Source of the DNA: JBQTIU01 sp052387815
Lineage (GTDB): Bacteria; Pseudomonadota; Alphaproteobacteria; CACIAM-22H2
Length of the DNA stretch: 64,000 bases
Direction of reading: 5' to 3'
NCBI GenBank assembly: GCA_052387815.1
Contig: JBQTIU010000013.1
Location: 67,716 to 131,715, forward strand
The notes beneath the pieces are model-generated. The model was not told the DNA's origin, did not search any database, and was given only the letters and a program-made list of their open reading frames with translations. Below, one piece after another: positions 19,141 through 26,312 of this stretch (position 1 is the stretch's first letter; every line of letters begins with the position of its first letter). Made by a program: the position numbers and the translations under genes.

Positions 19141-20277
19141 ATGGCGAGCCAAGACCCGGGGCCGGAGGGGAACCTCACCGGCCGTCCCGCGCCGCCACGC
19201 AGGGAGCGCATAGGGCCGTTGCGCAAGGGCTGGACCACCGGCGCCTGCGCCGCGGCGGCGGCGCGCGCCGCCTACGAAGCGCTCTTGACCGGGCATTTCC
19301 CCGACCCCGTGGCGATCGTCCTGCCGCGTGGCCAAAGGCCCGAGTTCCCGCTCGCGCGGCGCGAGCTCGCGCGCGGGCGCGCCACCGCCGGGATCATCAA
19401 GGATGCGGGCGACGATCCCGACGTCACCCACGGGGCCCTCGTGCTGTCGAGCGTCGAGCCTGGCGAGCCTGGCAGTTTCGTCACGTTCCGCGCCGGGGAA
19501 GGCGTGGGCACGGTGACGCGGGCCGGGCTGCAGCTTCCGCCCGGCGAGCCGGCGATCAATCCCGCCCCGCGCGACATGATCCGCCGCGCGGTCCGCGACG
19601 CGGCCGACCATTGCGGGGGCTCGGGCGACGTGGTCGTGACGGTGTCGATTCCCGGCGGCGAGGCGCTAGCCGCCAAGACGCTCAATGCCAGGCTCGGCAT
19701 CGTCGGCGGGCTGTCGATCCTGGGCACGACCGGGGTGGTCGTGCCCTATTCGTGCTCGTCGTGGATCCATTCGATTCATCGCGGCATCGACGTGGCGCGC
19801 GCGGCCGGGCTTGAGCACGTTGCGGCCTCCACCGGGTCGACTTCGGAAGCGGCAGTCAAGGCAATGTACGGGCTCGACGACATGGCGCTCATCGACATGG
19901 GGGATTTCGTCGGCGGCACGCTCAAATACCTGCGCCGGCATCCCGTGCCGCGCCTGACCGTTGCCGGCGGCTTCGGCAAGCTCGCCAAGCTCGCCGCCGG
20001 CCATCTCGACCTCCACTCCGACCGCTCCGCGGTCGACATCGCGGCGCTCGCTGCGCTCCTGTGCGATCTCGGTGCCCCGCCCGCTCTTAGCCAGCCAGCG
20101 CGGGCCGCCGCCTCGGCCGGGGAAGTGTTGCAGCTCGCCGCGGCGGCGGGCCTGCCGCTCGCCGGCCTCGTCGCTGCCCGCGCGCGCGCGGTGGCGCTCG
20201 CCGCGCTGGCCGGCGGCATCGCGGTCGACGTCGCGGTGTTCGATCGCCAGGGCCGGCTGATCGGCCATGCGCCGTGA
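19141..20277 (+). CDS. cbiD: Cobalt-precorrin-5B (C1)-methyltransferase
   Basis: CbiD carries out the C1 methylation of the anaerobic (early-cobalt) branch. The 378-residue protein shows family hallmarks: GWTTGACAAAAARAAYEALL near residue 29, then PYSCSSWIHSIHRGIDVARAAG and a C-terminal GGFGKLAKLAAGHLDLHS. Residues 1-26 are a poorly conserved extension; later starts are possible. The GTG of cobK overlaps its stop. Its presence means that the aerobic CobF step is not needed. Confidence 0.93.
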   Translation: MASQDPGPEGNLTGRPAPPRRERIGPLRKGWTTGACAAAAARAAYEALLTGHFPDPVAIVLPRGQRPEFPLARRELARGRATAGIIKDAGDDPDVTHGALVLSSVEPGEPGSFVTFRAGEGVGTVTRAGLQLPPGEPAINPAPRDMIRRAVRDAADHCGGSGDVVVTVSIPGGEALAAKTLNARLGIVGGLSILGTTGVVVPYSCSSWIHSIHRGIDVARAAGLEHVAASTGSTSEAAVKAMYGLDDMALIDMGDFVGGTLKYLRRHPVPRLTVAGGFGKLAKLAAGHLDLHSDRSAVDIAALAALLCDLGAPPALSQPARAAASAGEVLQLAAAAGLPLAGLVAARARAVALAALAGGIAVDVAVFDRQGRLIGHAP

Positions 20278-21026
20278 GCGAGCGCTTGCTGATCCTCGGC
20301 GGCACGGCCGAAGCGCGCGCGCTCGCCCGCCTGGCGGCCGAGCGCTTCGGGGCGCGCCTTGCCGTCACCACCTCGCTCGCCGGGCGCACCGCGCGGCCGG
20401 CGGCGGTCGAGGGCGAGGTCCGGGCGGGCGGCTTCGGCGGCGCCACGGGCCTTGCCGATTACCTGCGCCGCGCGCGCGTCGATCTCGTGGTCGATGCCAC
20501 GCACCCGTTTGCCGCTAGGATCTCCGCCAGCGCGCGGGCGGCGGCCGAGGCGGCCGGGGTGGCGCGCCTGCTGCTGGTTCGGCCGCCCTGGCAACGGCAT
20601 CCCGAGGACCGTTGGATCGAGGTCGACGATGCGGGGCAGGCGGCGGCGGCGCTCGCGGCGCTGGCGCGGCGCGTGTGGCTGACCATCGGCGCGCGCCAGC
20701 TCAAGGCCTTCGCCGGGCTCGACGACCAATGGTTCCTGGTGCGCACGATCGATCCGCGGCGCTCGCTTCCGCTTGCCAACTTCGAGCTCATCCTCGGCCG
20801 CGGCCCGTTCACGCTCGAGGGCGAGCGGCGCGTGCTCGCGGACTATCGAATCGAGGCCGTGGTCACCAAGGCGAGCGGCGGGGATGCCACCGCGGCGAAG
20901 CTCGTCGCCGCGCGCCAGGCGGGCCTGCCGGTGGTCATGATCCGCCGCCCGCCGCCAGAGCCCGGTCCGGCGGTGTTCGATTGCCAGGCGGCGCTCGAGT
21001 GGATCGCCGCCCGGCTCAAGCCGTGA
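20274..21026 (+). CDS. cobK: (Cobalt-)precorrin-6A reductase
   Basis: This 250-residue Rossmann-type reductase uses NADPH to reduce (cobalt-)precorrin-6A. It starts LLILGGTAEARALARLA, and the motifs DATHPFAARISASARAA and VVTKASGGDATAAKL are characteristic of CobK/CbiJ. The GTG start overlaps the cbiD TGA, so the two proteins are co-translated. With cbiD it forms a two-gene operon divergent from cobA. Confidence 0.93.
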   Translation: MSERLLILGGTAEARALARLAAERFGARLAVTTSLAGRTARPAAVEGEVRAGGFGGATGLADYLRRARVDLVVDATHPFAARISASARAAAEAAGVARLLLVRPPWQRHPEDRWIEVDDAGQAAAALAALARRVWLTIGARQLKAFAGLDDQWFLVRTIDPRRSLPLANFELILGRGPFTLEGERRVLADYRIEAVVTKASGGDATAAKLVAARQAGLPVVMIRRPPPEPGPAVFDCQAALEWIAARLKP

Positions 21027-21041
21027 CGGCCCGGCCGCCGC

Positions 21042-22784
21042 TCATGGCGAGCCGTCGAGAAACTCGAACAAGAACTTGCGATCGTCGAAGCCGGCCTTGA
21101 GACGAACGGTGTCGCCGGCCGCGATGCGGCGGCCCGGCTCGAAAAACCGGGCGACCGTGTGCCAATGCTGCAACACGCCGCCCGGGCGCGTGCCGATCGT
21201 CATCTCGTCGTCGAGGCGGAGATCGAACCACAACACGACGGCATCGATTTCGCCGTCCGCGATGGCTTCGACCTTGATCTCCCAAGCCCACCCGTGGTCC
21301 GGCAGCGTGCGGAAGCCGAATCGCACGATCGGGAACTCCTGGGTGATGCGGCGATGGGACTCCCGTTCCAAGTCGACGGCGACGATCATTTCGGGGTCGC
21401 GAAAACGGTCGAATGCGCCGAGGTCGAAGCCCTCGATGGCGCCGACCGGGTTGATCAGGCGCAGCCGCGGCAGCTCGACCAGCACCCCGTACACGGTGGC
21501 GCCGGCGGGGATGACCCGCGCGTCCGGGGCCGCGAGGTGGCGAACGGCGTGGCGCAGGGTCGGCAGCACGCCCTCGCCGAGCAAGGCGTTGTCGAAGATC
21601 TCCGCGACGATGACCGTGGCCGGTTCCGGCATGTCGACGCCGATTTTCAGCAGGGTCGATTTCTTGTCGAGGATGGTTATGCGATCCGCGTAGCCGTTGT
21701 TGGCGACGATCTCCCGCGCCGCCTCGGCGAGCGGGGTCAGCATCTCGCAAGCCGTGACTCGCGCCGCCCCGGCGCGCGCCGCCATGAGCGCGAGCAGGCC
21801 CGAGCCGGTGCCGATGTCGAGCACGTGATCGCCGGGCCGCACGCACTTTTCGATGGCGCGCTGAAAGGCCTGGTTGCGGGCCACGTCGGCGAGCATGGGG
21901 AGATGCCAGGGCGGCAACTGCCTGCTTGTCGCCACCCGCAGGATGCGTTGGGCGGCAACGCTCCCGGGGGCGAGTCGCAGTGCCCGCAGGCAGGCCTCGA
22001 TCGCCGGCTGCAAATGGCCGGCCTGCGCGAGCGCGCCAGCCAGTTTGACCTGCGCCTCAAGGTCGTCCGGCTTGAGCGATGCCAGGCGGGTGAAGCTCGC
22101 CACCGCTTCGATCGTCTTACCCTCGGCCAGCAAGAGATCGCCGAGGTTGGTGTGCGCCTCGGCGAGGGTCGGCTTGAGCTCCGCCGCGCGCGTGAAGCCC
22201 GCCAGCGCTTCGCTCGTCTGGCCCTCGGCCAGCCGCACGTTGGCGAGGTTGTTGTGGGCCTCGGCGAAGTCGGGTCTGATCGCCAGCGCTCGGCGGTAGC
22301 AGGCCGCCGCGTCCGCGAGCTTGCCCTGGTCCTTAAGGCCATCGCCAAGCTGGAGATGGCATTCGGCGCGGTCGGGCTCGAGCGCCACGGCGCGGCTGAA
22401 ATGCGCCAGCGCATCCTCGAGTTGGCCCCGCGCCCGGTGCGCCACGCCGAGGTTGATATGCGCCTCGACGTAGTCGGGTTTGATGTCCACCGCCCGCCGC
22501 CACGCGGCCACGGCATCGTCGAGCCGGCCCCCGGCCTCTAGGGCGAGGCCGAAATTGTGGTGATATTCCGCCACGCGAGCGTCGATCGCGATCGCCTGGC
22601 CGATGATTTCGATCGCCGCCTGGTGGTTTCCAACCTGGTGGGCGATGACGCCCAGCAGATGCAGCGCGTCGGCATGCGCGGGATCGACGTCCAGGACTTG
22701 TCGGTACGCGACCTCGGCTTCCCGCAAGCGGCCGGAGCGGTGATGCTCGAGCGCCGTGGCGAGCGGATCAGGGCTTTCGGCCAT
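21042..22784 (-). CDS. TPR repeat protein fused to a PRMT-like methyltransferase domain
   Basis: The 580-residue protein has about seven tetratricopeptide repeats (residues 5-285; each with the A-N-L-G-ALD pattern) followed by a SAM-dependent methyltransferase. Motif I is VLDIGTGSGLLALMAARAG (321-339). A protein-arginine-methyltransferase-like double-E loop reads VAEIFDNALLGEGVLP, with Glu395 and Glu404. This resembles the PRMT7 group more than small-molecule methylases. The TPR part probably recruits a protein target. Bacterial substrates are unknown. It sits between the two cob blocks and has no evident link to B12. Confidence 0.75.
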   Translation of the reverse strand: MAESPDPLATALEHHRSGRLREAEVAYRQVLDVDPAHADALHLLGVIAHQVGNHQAAIEIIGQAIAIDARVAEYHHNFGLALEAGGRLDDAVAAWRRAVDIKPDYVEAHINLGVAHRARGQLEDALAHFSRAVALEPDRAECHLQLGDGLKDQGKLADAAACYRRALAIRPDFAEAHNNLANVRLAEGQTSEALAGFTRAAELKPTLAEAHTNLGDLLLAEGKTIEAVASFTRLASLKPDDLEAQVKLAGALAQAGHLQPAIEACLRALRLAPGSVAAQRILRVATSRQLPPWHLPMLADVARNQAFQRAIEKCVRPGDHVLDIGTGSGLLALMAARAGAARVTACEMLTPLAEAAREIVANNGYADRITILDKKSTLLKIGVDMPEPATVIVAEIFDNALLGEGVLPTLRHAVRHLAAPDARVIPAGATVYGVLVELPRLRLINPVGAIEGFDLGAFDRFRDPEMIVAVDLERESHRRITQEFPIVRFGFRTLPDHGWAWEIKVEAIADGEIDAVVLWFDLRLDDEMTIGTRPGGVLQHWHTVARFFEPGRRIAAGDTVRLKAGFDDRKFLFEFLDGSP

Positions 22785-22941
22785 GCCCTCTTTTACCCGA
22801 CCCGGCCGCGGCCGGACAGGGGGCGCCTTTCAGGCCCGTCCGCAGCTTCGCGGTCGAGCGTACCGCTTCGCCGCCCAGGCGCCGTGACCCGTGGCGATGG
22901 CCGGAGCGGCGAGGAAGCGGCGCGCGCGCGGGGAAAGGAAG

Positions 22942-23265
22942 TCAGCGGAGCAGGCGGCGTTGCAGCAGACTCTGCATGTCTCGGCGTCCGTCCAATACGC
23001 AGTAGACGACAACCTGCTGGCCGATGATCCGGTAGATCACCCGGTAAGGTTTGCAGTGGATCTCCCGAAACTCGGTCATGCCGAGCGAGCGAAGCTCTTT
23101 CGGCACGTTGCCCCGTTCGGGGAGTTTGGACAGTCCGAGGCAGGCCTCTTGCAATGCCAGCAACACGCGATCGGCGTTTTCGATCGCGTCGTGTTCGGCG
23201 ATGTAGCGGTAGATGTCCTCGATATCGCGCTCGGCATCCTCGGACAGGAAAACCGCGAATGGCAC
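22942..23265 (-). CDS. RelE/ParE-family toxin
   Basis: The 107-residue protein has the ParE fold pattern: FLSEDAERDIEDIYRYI at the N-terminus, LGMTEFREIHCKPYRVIYRI in the middle and VVVYCVLDGRRDM near the end. ParE toxins poison DNA gyrase, while RelE relatives cleave mRNA; this one looks closer to ParE. It follows the Phd-like antitoxin gene with an 8-base gap, in the usual antitoxin-first order. Confidence 0.85.
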   Translation of the reverse strand: MPFAVFLSEDAERDIEDIYRYIAEHDAIENADRVLLALQEACLGLSKLPERGNVPKELRSLGMTEFREIHCKPYRVIYRIIGQQVVVYCVLDGRRDMQSLLQRRLLR

Positions 23266-23273
23266 TGCGGCGC

Positions 23274-23546
23274 TTATCCCTTGCCGCGGCCGCGGATGCG
23301 CGCGAACGCTGCGCGGGCCGGCCGAACCTTACCCTCTTTGACGCCTCTGCCGGCGAGCGCGAGTATCTTCAGCAGAGCCAGGGTTTCCTGGGTCTGCTCG
23401 TAGCTCGCGATATCCTGCAGAACCGCCTTCGCCTTGCCATGCAGGGTCATGATGACGGGTTTCTGGTGCTCGGCAAGCCCGCGGATGACTTCCCGGGCAT
23501 GGGCCTTGAGATAGCTGATCGGCTTGACCTGCTCGGAGAGTTTCAT
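23274..23546 (-). CDS. Phd/YefM-family antitoxin
   Basis: The 90-residue antitoxin starts MKLSEQVKPISYLKAHAREVI, the classic Phd/YefM dimerisation and DNA-binding domain, and continues KPVIMTLHGKAKAVLQDIASYE. The C-terminal part (rich in Arg/Lys) should bind the toxin. The ATG at 23546 has a GGAG just upstream; the longer frame from 23597 runs through the operator and is not conserved. Confidence 0.86.
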   Translation of the reverse strand: MKLSEQVKPISYLKAHAREVIRGLAEHQKPVIMTLHGKAKAVLQDIASYEQTQETLALLKILALAGRGVKEGKVRPARAAFARIRGRGKG

Positions 23547-23567
23547 CGCCGGCTCCCGTCCGATTAA

Positions 23568-23602
23568 GACCAAAATATAGTCCGAATTTGGTCCCATTGG
23601 AA
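23568..23602 (-). promoter_or_regulatory. Promoter/operator of the phd-parE pair
   Basis: A 26-bp inverted repeat has arms GACCAAA (23568-23574) and TTTGGTC (23587-23593). It overlaps a minus-strand promoter candidate TTCCAA (23597-23602), 17 bases, TATATT (23574-23579). This is a likely autoregulatory operator for the antitoxin. Confidence 0.5.
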
Positions 23603-23633
23603 GGAGCCGCTCGCCGACCTGCGATTCAAGGGA

Positions 23634-23730
23634 CTAGGAGCTAGAGTTTCGTCGCCTCGCGCCGCCGCGGCCGCGAGCCACGTGGTGATGGTCGGCGGCG
23701 TAGAGGCGGCGCAACGCGAACTCGGGCCGC
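23634..23730 (-). pseudogene. Orphan second copy of the cobM 3' end
   Basis: Bases 23681-23730 match the intact cobM 3' region (25571-25620) at 46 of 50 positions. The frame continues to a TAG at 23634, encoding RPEFALRRLYAADHHHVARG and a short Arg-rich tail, next to CobM's RPDFALSRLYAADHHHVLRP. No upstream cobM sequence is present beyond 23730. Together with the intact gene it flanks the hipA/XRE module like the direct repeats left by integration. Confidence 0.8.
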
Positions 23731-23747
23731 ATTCCGCAGGGGAAGGT

Positions 23748-24215
23748 TCAGTCGTCCTTGCGGTCGATAAATACGGACCCATCCGCCTCGACTTGACCTG
23801 ACAGGTATTTTCGTCGAGCGAGGTGCTCGATGACGGACCGATGGGCCTCGAAGCCTTTCATCATGTCGTTCCCGTGGAAGCCGGTATGCTCGGCAAGAGC
23901 CGTCTTGCCGATGCGGCAGACAATGGTCGTATCGCCATCCCGGCCATCGAAGGCCAGGCGGTTCCGATCGTCCTCGTACCTGGGATTCGAGTCCGGGAAG
24001 ATCAACGTGCGACGATCCGTCATTCCCAAGACCGTGAGGATCGCCAATGCGGACGAGAGCTGGATGTCCTTTTCCCCGCCCTCGAACCGCGACACGGTCG
24101 GCGTGCTGACGTTGGCTATCTCGGCGAGTCGTTTTTGGGTAATACCCTGTGCCTTCCGCCTCTGCTTCGCCTCCTCGACAAGAGCTGCCCAATTGATGCG
24201 AAGGTTCCCGTCCAT
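23748..24215 (-). CDS. XRE-family antitoxin (HipB-like) fused to a DUF1488-like domain
   Basis: Residues 15-70 form a helix-turn-helix of the XRE/HipB type (KAQGITQKRLAEIANVSTPT, VSRFEGGEKD). Residues 85-152 (LAFDGRDGDTTIVCRIGKTA, then HRSVIEHLARRKY) look like a DUF1488 domain, an unusual addition to a HipB. The ATG at 24215 lies inside the 3' end of hipA, a 100-base overlap in another frame. The product should neutralise HipA and repress the operon. Toxin-first order and the extra domain differ from E. coli hipBA. Confidence 0.8.
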   Translation of the reverse strand: MDGNLRINWAALVEEAKQRRKAQGITQKRLAEIANVSTPTVSRFEGGEKDIQLSSALAILTVLGMTDRRTLIFPDSNPRYEDDRNRLAFDGRDGDTTIVCRIGKTALAEHTGFHGNDMMKGFEAHRSVIEHLARRKYLSGQVEADGSVFIDRKDD

Positions 24216-25372
24216 CGTTTTTCCATCCGGTCGATCAGTTTGTCCCGCAGCGCCGCATCCGCGACGGTACTCTCATTGACGCCATCGCTCGCCGCCTCCA
24301 TGCGCTTGCCGATGTCCTCGACGGCCAGTCGTATCGCTCCCGCGCCGAGGTCGAATCCCGCGCCGAGCGCGATGATATGCGTGGGCTGGACTCCTCCGAT
24401 TCTGAGATCGCTGGCCCCTCCGAGAGCGAGCGCCAGCCTCTGGTAGTCCTTGTAAAGCGATGCCGCCACGAGATCGTAGGCCGGGGCCAGCCGCAGCCCG
24501 TCGAGCGTGTGCAACATCGCGAAGTTCTTGGAGTGCGCGTCGGTGTTCCCGGTGAGGATGCAGGCAAGAATCCGACGATAAAGGCGCTCGGCCTCCAGCG
24601 GGATGCAGGAGGGCGTCGCGCGGATGAAACGGCCCATGTCCTCGTAAGCGCCCTCGTACTTGGACTCCGACGGCCGACCGAGGAGTTGGGCGAATTCCTC
24701 GAAATGCAGCTTTCGACCGGCAGCCGTGCGGTCGAAGCGCCTGACCATCAAGGCTTCGGCGGCGACATTGCCGAGCGGCGCGATCTCCGTCGCGACGATG
24801 GCATCGCCGGGGAGTAGCGCGCGGTATGCGAGCGTGGTCAGGAACTCGATCTCGACGAGGCCCGGCAGTTGGCCGGAGGGCAGCTTGGCGACATGCGTGC
24901 TGACCTCGCCGGCCCGCGCGGGTCGGAATCCGGTCGCCGCCTTGACGGCGAGCAACTTGGGCTGCGTACCGGAGAGGGAGGCGCGACTCGCTAAGGCCGC
25001 CAATGCCTCGGCATCGTCAAGATCGATCTTCAAGTCTGCGGGCGGCTCCGGGTCGAGGACGGATACGGCTCCGGCGCAGTCCTGCCCGAAGGCCAGCAGC
25101 AGGGCGAAGCGATTATCACGGTTGACGCCGAGCGCGCGGGCCTGGGCGTTGCGTAGCCAGCCTTCGGCAACCAGGTTGTCGAAGAACGGGTGAAGGCCGG
25201 CCTCACAAGAATGGGGTCGATCCTGAAGCGGCAGGGTGTGCGCGATTGCCGGTTGGCGACTGGCGAGATAGCTTGGGTCGTAGGTAAAGGCGAAGCGCCC
25301 GCCCGGCTGCTGCTCCAGCAGCCCGGCGAACACGTCCTGGAAGTAGACCTTACCCCACGACTTCGTCGCCAT
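24116..25372 (-). CDS. HipA-family serine/threonine kinase toxin
   Basis: The 418-residue protein is a full-length HipA: an N-terminal 'Couple_hipA' domain (residues 1-107) and a kinase core. The core includes the Gly-rich loop SLSGTQPKLLAVK (132-144, with a Ser that could be the autophosphorylation site), the catalytic loop LTGNTDAHSKNFAM (273-286) and the metal-binding APAYDLV (297-303). Classical HipA phosphorylates glutamyl-tRNA synthetase and halts translation. It is the first gene of the module, preceded by AT-rich operator-like repeats. Confidence 0.9.
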   Translation of the reverse strand: MATKSWGKVYFQDVFAGLLEQQPGGRFAFTYDPSYLASRQPAIAHTLPLQDRPHSCEAGLHPFFDNLVAEGWLRNAQARALGVNRDNRFALLLAFGQDCAGAVSVLDPEPPADLKIDLDDAEALAALASRASLSGTQPKLLAVKAATGFRPARAGEVSTHVAKLPSGQLPGLVEIEFLTTLAYRALLPGDAIVATEIAPLGNVAAEALMVRRFDRTAAGRKLHFEEFAQLLGRPSESKYEGAYEDMGRFIRATPSCIPLEAERLYRRILACILTGNTDAHSKNFAMLHTLDGLRLAPAYDLVAASLYKDYQRLALALGGASDLRIGGVQPTHIIALGAGFDLGAGAIRLAVEDIGKRMEAASDGVNESTVADAALRDKLIDRMEKRWTGTFASIGQLLSRRRSRGGRHRVLPKNDSPR

Positions 25373-25373
25373 G

Positions 25374-25428
25374 ATAAAACCTATTTTATGATAACGTTGT
25401 ATCAGCTATATTATAAAATGTATCTTAT
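25374..25428 (-). promoter_or_regulatory. AT-rich promoter and operator repeats of the hipA module
   Basis: Three 16-bp dyads lie directly upstream of the hipA ATG: 25374-25389 (ATAAAA-N4-TTTTAT), 25389-25404 (TGATA-N6-TATCA) and 25413-25428 (ATAA-N8-TTAT). A minus-strand TATAAT is at 25410-25415. The spacing suggests cooperative binding by the XRE antitoxin. The block is strikingly AT-rich against the surrounding DNA. Confidence 0.6.
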
Positions 25429-25532
25429 CAAGGATGGCCCTGCATGTCATCCCAATAAAACAAATTTTATCCAACTCATCCAAGGGGACGGCCGGGGATG
25501 CTGGCCTCGCCTCGGAGCCTGTCCGGCCCGGC

Positions 25533-26312
25533 CTAACCTTTCGTGCCGCCGCGCCGACGCGGCCGCAGCACGTGGTGGTGGTCGGCGGCGTAGAGCCGGC
25601 TCAACGCGAAGTCGGGCCGCTCGGCCAATGTCCGCCCGACCAGGATGAGGGCGGTGCGCGTCAATCGTGCGGCCTTGGCCTTGGCGCGGATGTCGGCGAG
25701 CGTGCCGCGGAGGATGCGCTGGTCGGGCCACGACACCCGGTGGGCGATCACGGCCGGGCAATCGGCGCCGTAGAGCGGAGTGAGCTCGCGCACGATCAGG
25801 GCGAGGTTGGCGATCGACAGGTGGATCGCGAGCGTGGCGCGGCTGCTCGTCAGGCGCTTCAGGTCCTCGGCCGCCGGCACCGGCGAGGCGCGCCGTGCGG
25901 TGCGGGTCAGGATCAAGGTCTGGCTGATGCCGGGGAGCGTGAGCTCGGTCTTGAGCGCCGCGGCGGTGGCGGCATAGGCGGGCACGCCCGGCGTCACGTC
26001 GTAGGGGATGGCAAGCGCATCGAGCGCTCGCATCTGCTCAGCCATCGCCCCATAGAGCGACGGGTCGCCCGAATGCACGCGCGCCACCTCGAGCCCGGCC
26101 GCGTGCGCGGCGGCCATTTCGGCGACGATCGCCTCGAGGTCCAAGGGCGCGGTATCGATGACCCGGGCGCCCGCTGGCGCCTCGGCGACCACCGCGCTTG
26201 GAACCAGCGAGCCGGCGTAGAGGACCACTTGCGCGTGCCGGATGAGCTCGCGCCCGCGCACGGTGATGAGGTCGGGCGCGCCCGGCCCGGCGCCGATGAA
26301 GTGGACGCTCAT
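25533..26312 (-). CDS. cobM: Precorrin-4/cobalt-precorrin-4 C11-methyltransferase
   Basis: This 259-residue SAM-dependent enzyme methylates C11 of the corrin precursor. It has the tetrapyrrole methylase opening VHFIGAGPGAPDLITVRG and the motifs VARVHSGDPSLYGAMAEQM and VTPGVPAYAATAAALKTELT. The ATG overlaps the cbiG-cobJ stop (ATGA). It is the last gene of the minus-strand run that begins with cobH. Its 3' end is partly duplicated at 23634-23730, on the far side of the hipA module. Confidence 0.93.
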   Translation of the reverse strand: MSVHFIGAGPGAPDLITVRGRELIRHAQVVLYAGSLVPSAVVAEAPAGARVIDTAPLDLEAIVAEMAAAHAAGLEVARVHSGDPSLYGAMAEQMRALDALAIPYDVTPGVPAYAATAAALKTELTLPGISQTLILTRTARRASPVPAAEDLKRLTSSRATLAIHLSIANLALIVRELTPLYGADCPAVIAHRVSWPDQRILRGTLADIRAKAKAARLTRTALILVGRTLAERPDFALSRLYAADHHHVLRPRRRGGTKG

